Below are positions 54,734-64,000 of a DNA stretch of 64,000 nt, one piece after another. A model generated the notes under the pieces. The model searched no databases, was not told the origin of the DNA, and worked only from the letters and a program-made list of their open reading frames with translations. The stretch spans positions 138,756,398-138,820,397 of the forward strand of contig CM043958.1 in NCBI GenBank assembly GCA_014529385.2. Reading direction: 5' to 3'. Both the position numbers and the translations under genes were made by a program. Each line of letters begins with the position of its first letter. Position 1 is the first letter of the stretch. This DNA is from Adiantum capillus-veneris. Its lineage: Eukaryota > Streptophyta > Polypodiopsida > Polypodiales > Pteridaceae.

Positions 54734-54865
54734 TTAAGAAATGAAGACGGAAGTGAGCTGGAGCAAAAGGGTGATGGCAAGGCCAGTGATGCTGAGGTCG
54801 TCGAGGAAGAGGGAGACGCTCCCGATGATGAGTAGGGCAAGGAATTTGGATGGATGCAGGAGCAT
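54734..54865 (-). CDS. Short hydrophobic reading frame, unknown
   Basis: 43 codons on the minus strand, ATG to TAA, with one long hydrophobic stretch (FLALLIIGSVSLFLDDL, then a second Leu/Thr-rich part). Could be a transmembrane exon relic; no family recognised. Confidence 0.2.
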   Translation of the reverse strand: MLLHPSKFLALLIIGSVSLFLDDLSITGLAITLLLQLTSVFIS

Positions 54866-54883
54866 GCTGAAAGATGTTGTCTC

Positions 54884-56440
<1,557 letters not shown>

Positions 56441-56444
56441 CCCT

Positions 56445-56762
56445 TCAGTGGTGGTTATATCTCGGGGGTCTTTCCATCGTGGCAAGCAACCCCCAGCCGG
56501 TTGCCAATCAAACTAAGCGGGCAAAAACCGATTGACTAAAACAGAGGTCAACGTAGAGTTGACACGTCTCGAACCGGGCACCTGATCGATGGCAGCCTTA
56601 GCCTCTACCACTACGCCTGCACGCAGGCACTTGAGAGTTGTTACTTGCTGTTGCATATAATGCTATCCAAGATGCTCGCCCACCCCAAAAGGTGCGTGAT
56701 CGACTGTGCCGATCACCTGAACCTACACGGCGGCAAGCACCCCAATACTTAACATTTACCGC
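56445..56762 (-). mobile_element. SINE-like tRNA-derived repeat, unit 1
   Basis: On the minus strand GGCGTAGTGGTAGAGGC (56602-56618) resembles a pol III A box and GGTTCGAGACG (56565-56575) a B box, 27 bp or so apart, as in tRNA-derived SINEs. The unit is repeated next to it with a 319-bp period. A true tRNA is excluded because no cloverleaf or acceptor stem is apparent. Confidence 0.55.
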
Positions 56763-57080
56763 TTTGACGGTGGTTATATCTCGAGGGGCTTGCCATCCTG
56801 GCAAGCAGCCCCCCAACCGGTTGCCAGTCAAACTGAGCGGACAAAAATTGATTGACTAAAACAGAGGTCAACGCAGAGTTGACACGTCTCAAACCGGGCA
56901 TGTGATTGATGGCAGCCTTAGCTTCACCACTACGCCTGCATGCAGGCACTTGAGAGTTGCTGCTTGTTTCTGCATATAATGCTATTCAAGGTGCTCGCCC
57001 ACCCCAAAAGGTGCATGACCGGCTATGTCGATCACTTGAACCTACACGGAGGCAAGCACCCCGATACTTAACATTTGCCT
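56763..57080 (-). mobile_element. SINE-like tRNA-derived repeat, unit 2
   Basis: Tandem copy offset 319 bp. B box decayed to GGTTTGAGACG (56885-56895); A box region at 56921-56937 has lost bases (GTAGTGGTGAAGC). Both units share CCAACCGGTTGCCA/CAGCCGGTTGCCA and TGAACCTACACGG. Confidence 0.55.
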
Positions 57081-58080
57081 CTCCCTTCAGCCACCCCTAA
57101 CATCCCCAATAAAGGAGACATTGAGGCACTTAGCACCACCATCTTCATTGGATGCGCATGGCCAACTGAGCACCGATTGAGGTAGATAGCACCACCCTCT
57201 TCACTGCACTCTCCATTGACATCAATATTGTCTTCAACAATAGAGAAGAAAAAAGACATATGACAAAGAGAGAGGGAAAGAGCAGAAAAAACAGACGTCT
57301 AATAGAGAGAAGGAAGGAGAGAGAATACTATGGAATCTAATCCGTTGGCTTGTGACATATATTCCTTTGTACTAGCCCGAATCAAACAAAACAATTGAAA
57401 GGGTCATGATGGCTTTCTAAAACGATAAGAAAGTGATAAAATCATTAGGTTGAGTTTAACTAGAATCATATAAGGTGAAGCAGTGTTCAGGAATGCCTTT
57501 TTTATTAAGCCATTGAGTGTCCTCCTCGCAAAGAAGCAAACCAAAAATACTAGTAAATTTTTTAAAATCTGTAAGATTTTTGAACTAATTTTTTATATCA
57601 TTTCACTGGCTTTTCTTCTCTTTACCATGGTTTTCTCACACACACACACATATATGTGTGTGTGTGTATGCAGGTGTAAAACTTACCAGAATTATGCAAG
57701 GTGAAGCTTCACTTTATCATTCTAAAAGAATAGAATGCAAGAGAAGTCAAGCCACATGAGGAAGTGAAATGAAAGATGAAATAAAAATATCCATTTAATA
57801 CTTTACAATCAAAATAACATTTAAGATAGGTCTCAAAATCACTAAAAATATTGAAAGTATACCTAACCTAACACTTCTCTAAAGCTTCTTTTAGAAAGCC
57901 AAAAACTATAAGAGGACTCAAGGAGCACAACTTTCCTCTCGTACCTAGGAGATGCAAGGCCTTTCTCTGCTTATGTTGGTTGCCCTCCAAGCGCCCTCTC
58001 CCCTGCATGCTACATGGGCACTTACGGCCCCTTCTTAGCACCACATGTGCATAGATAACACCATGCTCAAAAGAGCACAA
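57081..58080. other. Intergenic DNA
   Basis: No gene recognised. Contains a small (CA)n-(TATATG)-(GT)n palindromic simple repeat at 57638-57668. Confidence 0.4.
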
Positions 58081-58082
58081 TG

Positions 58083-58147
<65 letters not shown>
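58083..58147. repeat. (AG)n microsatellite
   Basis: About 30 AG units, ending in GGGAGGGAGG. Confidence 0.9.
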
Positions 58148-58151
<4 letters not shown>

Positions 58152-58696
58152 AGGGAGAGAGATTATAATATCTCCCTTGCCGTGCCTATGGAACTGGATG
58201 CAAAAAATATTATCTTAGTTCTTCCTTTCATGCTTCCTTTTTCCTCTTGAGCATGCACACTTGAAAGGAAATTTTGCCGCTCCGTATGAAAATTGCTCAG
58301 TTGGGAGTTGGATTTTTTTCCGCAAAGTCAAAACCGCGAAAGTGCCCTATTATTTGCCTATAAATTTCAGCATGCCTGAGAGCGATTCTTCTACGAGTGC
58401 ACTGCCTAGCTTATGTACGTAAGATGAACTTGGTGACAACAGCCTTGAAAAGCGGAGGCACAATTCAAACCCAGAAGAGCTTCTCATGTGCATACCTTTC
58501 AATGAGAGGGAGAGAAAAGAGTTCGTGGAGTCTACCAAAACATTAAGAACATAATGTGATGCAAACACAAACTCTCTTGAAGGATGTAAATTGGTTCGTA
58601 TTCAAGAAGATAGCCCAGAAAATGTCATTCACCGAAGCCAGAGGAACTAAGCACAAGAACAAACAGGACACAACAAACTACCCCATGGAGGCTAAG

Positions 58697-58756
<60 letters not shown>
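58697..58756. repeat. (CT)n microsatellite
   Basis: About 29 CT units. Confidence 0.9.
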
Positions 58757-58969
58757 ACTTTTGTGGCCACATACACCAAGAACAAACGTCTAAAGATGTT
58801 CATCAAAAGAGCGATGCAATCTTTTGTAAAATTTTACAAGTTTTTTTGCAAGGCAACCTTGGAATATAACATGGATTTTGTAATTTGAGTCAATTGAAGA
58901 CACGCCAGAGGCAACGCCATGAATCTCTAGGCTACAGTCAATAATAAGTGTGAAGTTAAGTGAATGCAT

Positions 58970-59345
58970 TCACATGCGCTTGCATTTTGAGGGCATGTGC
59001 AGGTGAACTACCAGAAGCTGGCATGTGTAAGAAAATGGGATGTACTTTCGCAAGCACAAGACATTGTTGATGAGCTTCCTACCTAGGTTGGTGTCTTTTG
59101 TAGTGCATTAACTGCAACATACGCTCAAGAGGGGTAGGGTTAGGAGCGCATTGATTCCAAGATTTTCAAGTAGGGTATGGCTTGGCAATTTTTTTGATTC
59201 CAACGTTGTTGTTAGAGTGTTGATCATTGGACGTGCCCAATAGGAAAGGCTAGAAGCAACTGGTTGATTTCAATTAGAGTTTCTTTTCAAATGCCATGAC
59301 ACATGCACGCATGATGCATCTTGAAGGCATGTGGCATTGTACAAA
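58970..59345 (+). pseudogene. PPR-repeat fragments
   Basis: TTGCATTTTGAGGGCATGTG, ATTGTTGATGAGCTTCCT, TTTTGTAGTGCATTAACTGCA and CATCTTGAAGGCATGTGGC follow the PPR module order but are badly decayed. Same family as 17.6-18.9 kb. Confidence 0.5.
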
Positions 59346-59352
59346 TATATAC

Positions 59353-59605
59353 ATGAAGGCTATGAATAAATTCTCCATCTTGCTGCCATAGGCAACAACA
59401 CTACTGGAGGTGGGGGGAGTCCTACTCGTCTATATTAGAATCTCAAGACTGAAGTCATGAGATTTTGAAGGCTTTGAATAAATAGATTCATGAAGGCTTT
59501 GAATAAATTCTCCTTCTTGCTACCATAGACAACACCACCACTAGAGGTGGACGGAGTCCTACTCGTCTATATTAAAATCTCAAGAGTGAAGCCCATGTGG
59601 TTGTA
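59353..59605. repeat. Two tandem ~137-bp units
   Basis: ATGAAGGCT(A/T)TGAATAAATTCTCC...GGAGTCCTACTCGTCTATATTA occurs twice with a 137-bp offset. Confidence 0.8.
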
Positions 59606-59672
59606 AATCCATGCAGCCATGTTCAGCCACTCATGTAGCTGCCTACTTGGTTGCCACTCAGTTCGATCTGTA

Positions 59673-60425
59673 TGTTGCAGGATGTAGAGTGCAAGAGAGG
59701 GAAGGAGAGAAGGGGAATGGGATGATGAGCATACACAGTCTTGTGGATTCCATTCTCTTTATTGTTCTATATAAGCAAACAATGTAGATGGGCGGTCGGC
59801 CATTGCTTGGTGGCCACTTGGCCAAAAATCCAAAAATCTCCCACTTGAAGGCCAACGTGGCCCAAGTGGCTAAAGAATGTAGAGGCTATTATGTACAAAA
59901 TCACAAACGTGAAGCATGATCACAGCTTCACCCCACGCTCATCATCTCTATGCAATGTGTGAACCGCTATGAGGCTAGTCCGTGTGAACTTTGACTAACT
60001 TAATGTGTTTGCTAGCCAAAATATCCCGTACCACATGATACCTGACCTCTATGTGTTTTGACTTGGAATGAAGGTCCCCCACTAAACAAGATAACCACAC
60101 AGCTTCCTTACTCGAAGTAGAAACTACAACATACTTTGCCTCAGTGGTGGAAGACAAAGTGCAATTCTGGATACATGATCTCCAAGAAGCTGCCGCTCCA
60201 GCAACAAACAAGAAAACGTAACCAGATGTGGATCGCCTAGTGTCCACACAACCCGCATAATCCGAATCAATGTATCCAACTATGGATGCATGTCACTGTT
60301 CCCAAAGCGTAAGCACTTGCTAGTTGAGCCCTTGATGTATCTCAAGATGTGCTTCACTGCATTCCAATGCTTTCTGCATGGATTTGACATAAACCTATTG
60401 ACCACTTGGATACAGGAAATGCTAA
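59673..60425 (-). mobile_element. Copia retrotransposon remnant (minus strand): RNase H, polypurine tract, LTR
   Basis: Minus strand from 60425: decayed end of RT connection (VVNRFMSNP, KHWNAVKHILRYIKG), RNase H with DTRRSTSGYVFLFVAGA and STTEAKYVVVSTSSKEAVWL, and HSKSKHIEVRYH ending VKVHTD near 59975. A polypurine tract (CTTCAAGTGGGAGA on minus, 59838-59850) follows, then an LTR-like stretch with TATATAG to about 59673. Stops and frameshifts are frequent, and everything upstream of the RT end is missing. Confidence 0.85.
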
Positions 60426-60446
60426 ACAACCGACCTTATCACGAAT

Positions 60447-61296
60447 GGAGACTCCCTCAGTAAGTCCGATGGATCCTCCATATGTTGTTTCGCTAGGGGT
60501 CTCAGTGCAATCTGAGCCTACAAGTGATAGCTTTACTTTTCCAAGTCTAGCTCATCTTTCCCTTGATGACACCACGGCTACCATGCCTACCCCAATGATG
60601 GGCATGCCAAGAAACACACCATGGACCTCATTTGTTAGTAACGCACCGCTACATGGTAGCTCAATGCTTGCAACAGTACCTACAAGTGTGTACCAATCGT
60701 ATGCACCTATGGGTCATCGCACTCATGTAGTTCCTACCCCTCCCATTGTTTCAACAACCTATGCTCCACAACCACAACACCCAAGTTCTTATTTCCATGA
60801 GATTATACCGGCTAGCATTAGCATGTCACATCTGACGTCTGCTATGCCTAGGGCCACACATATGAACTTTGGGCCACCCCATGGCACAACATCGTACCCA
60901 ATGTGGAATCCAAGGTCTTCCTATGCGCCAAGCCCAATGCCAATACCTACTCCACATGTAGTCTCTGGAGCACCTTCACCCACGGTGCCTGCTCACTTAG
61001 GTGACTTGGCAACATTTTCTCAAGATATTGGCCGATCTATTGCTGAGAATATGCGTAACACGCCTGATAGAGAGCCTAGAAGTAAGGCAGTACAAATAGC
61101 CAAGCTCACACAAAAAATTAGTGGAGACGGGGATGTGAGAAAGCATATCGAAGTGTTTGAACAAATATGTGATTCTCTAGGAGAACAAAATGACCTACAT
61201 AAGAGTAATACTTTAAGCCTAACCTTAAGTGGAAAGGCAGGGGATTGGTATAGAACCCTAAGGGTGGAAGGAAAAACGATTTACACTACTCTTTAG
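60447..61296 (+). pseudogene. Second gypsy element: gag N-terminal part
   Basis: First ATG is 60447. A long Pro/Ser/Thr/Met-rich region (~200 residues) precedes a gag core (KLTQKISGDGDVRKHIEVFE, LTLSGKAGDWYRTLRVEGK). The frame ends at TAG 61294-61296; the protein resumes in another frame, so a frameshift and a further TAG near 61315 break it. No LTR or primer site precedes it: the copia remnant ends within about 30 bp, so the 5' end of this element is missing or rearranged. Confidence 0.85.
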
Positions 61297-61324
61297 GATA
61301 CTGTTCTTGAAAGAATAGATACAA

Positions 61325-62860
61325 GTGGGAGTGCTTTGGGGTGTAGCCTCTCAGCTCCAAAAAGCCCAACGAGAGGAAGGAGAGTCGGTGAGAGACTTTA
61401 TTAGCCGCTTAAAGCATTTGAATTCTCGTTGTAATCCAAATGAGCGCTTCAATAATAATCAATTGCTTGATAGATTCATTAGGGGGTTACAACATGAGGA
61501 TATCTACAATGGCCTAGTCATTAGAGGTATCACCACTCGGGAAGCAATCAGCACCAATGCGATCCAATTGGAGGATAATCTAATGATTCAAGGAGAAAGA
61601 GTGTCTGTTGAGCCTAAATCTATTAGCTCGCAAGCATCGGGGCATCAGCCAATGACCCTAAAGCCTATTGCTAAGGAGCCAAAAATATCTGAGATGACTT
61701 TAGCAGACCTCACCAAGGCTATTCAAGAGAGTCTTAGAGATAATCGTGCTCTGCAAAACAATCATATGTATCTAAGAAGGGAGCAACAATGGTGCTCGGT
61801 ATGCTATGGACGGCATAGTACCAGTGAATGCCCTACTTTTAGAGTAAGATTCAATGGGAACTACAATGCCTGTGGAAGGTATGGTCATCAAGCTAAGGAT
61901 TGCATAGTATTTAAGCGCGCGATGGCCAATAGACCAACCTTAGCATGGACAGACACACCTCGAGTGCTTGCATTGATGCCGGCCCCACCTCTTGAACAAA
62001 CAGCACAACACATGGTCCCTAGGGCCCAAAATGTTGTTCAAACAACACCCTTACCACCTCTAGTGCTAGGACCGCAACCACCACATCCGAGAATCACTTC
62101 TGTGAATCAAGTGGGTTGTGAGTCATCTATTGCTTGTTTGGAAGGCTGTGAGGAAGATATGGACCCTAATATTGCTTATGGGATGGATGTGCTTGAAGAA
62201 AGTCCACAATACTACATGGAGGACTATTGGGGACAAGTCAAACTTGTATATCAAGTAGCTGCTCTTGCGGCAAGAGTCCAAAATATCAATTACACTGCTA
62301 AGAGACCACCTCTTCAATGCTATAAATGTGGAGATCTGCATCGTGTGGCCGAGTGTCCTATTCGGCTACAAAAGAACGCCACACTAATGCAAACCAATCA
62401 AGCGAGCACGTCTACAATGCTGATACTCATGTGTAATCGATGTGGCATAGATCATTTGATTGCCCAATGTCCAAATAATCCAAATGCATCGAAGATCACA
62501 CCATTAAACTTGATTGAGGTTACCAAGGAGCCATCACAAAGTACACATGTGGTACCAGTAAACGTACTCACACGATCGATGATTCAAAAACAAAATTATA
62601 TTCTCGAGGAAAGAGACACGACATCAATTGCCCAATCTCAGAAAAAGAAGAAAACACGAAGGAAGAGATCGCAAAAAGCAACGAAGTCAGACCCCAATTC
62701 AAAGACCAACATAGGGATTGGTGATGACCCCATATATATGAACGACGCTAAAGAGGATTTTGATTCAGGTGAAACCATGGAGACCAAAACATCCACTAAG
62801 ATAGAAACCAACAAGGAAGATCTTCATGAGCACAATGGCCAGGATCCAAGAAGAAGATAG
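61325..62860 (+). pseudogene. Second gypsy element: gag C-terminal part with zinc knuckles
   Basis: Gag core continues (REEGESVRDFISRLKHLN, NNQLLDRFIRGLQHEDIYNG). Zinc motifs: CSVCYGRHSTSEC, a knuckle whose first Cys is Tyr (NYNACGRYGHQAKDC; TAC at 61862-61864), CYKCGDLHRVAEC and CNRCGIDHLIAQC. The last two have the same CX2CX3HX4C form as the 19-kb element's gag, so the two elements are related. The C-terminus is Lys/Thr-rich. The frame is left near 62845 by another shift. Confidence 0.9.
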
Positions 62861-63834
62861 GAACTTATCCAAACCCTACAGAGGAGATCGAGCGAGTCAA
62901 GCAATTCAGGAGTTTGGTAGAAGATACCCAAAGAGATCTAGAACCAGCACCTAGGCAGATCCAAATTATAGACACCGTGTTTCCTACGCAACAACAACGT
63001 CACGAAGTCCATAGACCCTTAGCCATACCTAGTGTCATCCAAGAAGAAAGTGACTTAAAGTCATGGGAAAGTGGGCGTACTCACTTCTTGATGGAAAGAA
63101 TGTTTACAGAGGGACTACCCAATCCTATCAAAGAAATGGAGATCCCATCTTCCCCACGTCAAGGGACTGAAGCCCAAAAGGTGCCGTTAAACATTGCCAA
63201 ATTGATGGATTTCATGTCTTCAGAAGTTAGAACCACCATCATGTCCAAACTATATAAAGACCCTGAGCTAGTCTCAGCTCTTCGAGCCATCCTCAATTGA
63301 GAACTAAAGTTTGGGCTACCACAATTTTCACAGATGGATGGAGCTGGGGAGATGCCAATAGAGGAGGAACACTTAAATCCACAACCCAACCTAGATGAGA
63401 ACCTTGTTATAGAAATACCTGTTAACAAGTTGGGACAATACTTTGAGGGTGATGAATCCAATGTGACCATACCAATCACTACTAGGGGATTAACTGTGAA
63501 GGGAATCCTTGATGGTGGTGTTGGGATTAGCATTGTGACTAAAAATTGCTGGGAAACTATGGAAAGACCTCACCTTGCGACCACAACCATAGTAGTGAAG
63601 ATGGACAATGGGTCTATTGTTAAACCTATTGGGATGCTAGAAGATCTCAAGATCAAGGTCTTTGGACATAAAATAAGGATTACCTTCATTGTTATGGATT
63701 TCTCCAAACACACTATGGCATCGGAGATGATCTTAGGACGTCCTTTCATGAGGGAAGCAAAATGGTGCATGACTGGTCTAAAAACCATGTCTACTTGCAG
63801 TTCCAAGATTATGTCATTCGAGTGGATCTTGTAA
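62861..63834 (+). pseudogene. Second gypsy element: gag-protease region
   Basis: Same-frame pieces 62862-63297 and 63301-63834 are separated by TGA 63298-63300, possibly from CGA. Protease signature GILDGGVGISIVTK (a D-G-G variant seen in related plant elements, so not necessarily dead) and MILGRPFMREAK, then a 1-base loss near 63757 shifts the frame to MVHDWSKNHVYLQF (63762-63992). Confidence 0.85.
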
Positions 63835-63992
63835 CGGGTCGAGCACATCCTCTAGGAAACAGGTCTATAATTGATCATAGATCTGACACCACAGTTCACT
63901 TGATCCCATTGCATTATTGTTACATGTGTAAAGCGGACACTGATGTTGGGGAAGATTCTCCTTATATGGATGTACTTACCTGGCATGACTGA
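63762..63992 (+). pseudogene. Second gypsy element: protease end, shifted frame
   Basis: VHDWSKNHVYLQFQDYVIRV parallels VQDWGYDHIYLRNMETTTRV at the same place in the 19-kb element. The element continues past the right edge; RT and integrase are expected beyond it. Confidence 0.8.
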
Positions 63993-64000
63993 GTCGGACA

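Noticed and set aside
56561-56620. A functional tRNA gene on the minus strand
   Set aside because: A- and B-box-like sequences exist, but no acceptor stem or anticodon arm closes, and the unit is repeated with extra flanking sequence.
63505-63530. Protease of the second gypsy element inactivated because DSG/DTG is DGG
   Set aside because: DGG occurs widely in related plant elements, so it is a natural variant; the damage here is from frameshifts and a stop.

Overview
The window reads as nuclear DNA of a land plant. It holds plant-type Ty1/copia and Ty3/gypsy LTR retrotransposons, LINEs, tRNA-derived SINE-like repeats, fragments of plant genes (PPR, MAP65, VPS62/DUF946, possibly jacalin) and very many long (CT)n/(GT)n microsatellites. 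The PPR fragments have the long tandem form common in seed-free plants, so I lean to a fern or related lineage; that is an inference. No clearly intact host gene is visible. Most long reading frames belong to transposons and carry stops or frameshifts.

Layout. 1-4.2 kb: a minus-strand LTR with a perfect tRNA-Asp primer site, followed (leftward) by 3 kb without gag-pol. 4.2-6.9 kb: diverged repeats, a duplicated 3' splice-site segment and a microsatellite cluster. 6936-12481: a nearly complete Tork/Tnt1-like copia element inserted inside a (TC)n array. 12.5-15.2 kb: non-coding dispersed repeats. 15.7-25.2 kb: a graveyard of gene fragments (an unrecognised two-exon fragment, PPR repeats on both strands, MAP65, two copies of a VPS62 exon) plus a minus-strand, ORF1-only LINE derivative. 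25-29.3 kb: AT-rich DNA with a possible jacalin exon. 29.4-53.1 kb: a LINE whose ORF2 is split by a 19,077-bp gypsy element (31249-50325; 944-bp LTRs, target duplication ATGAC). 53.1-59.7 kb: repeats, microsatellites, a tandem SINE-like dimer and PPR fragments. 59.7-60.4 kb: a minus-strand copia remnant. 60.4-64.0 kb: gag and protease of a second, decayed gypsy element that runs off the window.

The most unusual object is the 19-kb gypsy element. Besides gag, protease, RT, RNase H and integrase it carries (i) a second, unrelated aspartic-protease reading frame downstream of integrase with a tail of W-containing repeats, (ii) a tandemly duplicated zinc-finger module before the integrase core, (iii) a third coding region of about 3.3 kb with a long coiled coil and a UBA-like motif, (iv) a second polypurine tract inside the element, and (v) nine copies of a palindrome of at least 22 bp in its two non-coding blocks, spaced by about 283 or 130 bp. 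The palindromes are conserved although the sequence between them has diverged, which suggests a functional cis-element (dimeric DNA-binding site or RNA dimerisation/packaging signal).

The LINE and the ORF1-only LINE derivative share a 3' tail with a small stem-loop that runs into pyrimidine microsatellites instead of poly(A). This offers one possible source for part of the (CT)n abundance here.
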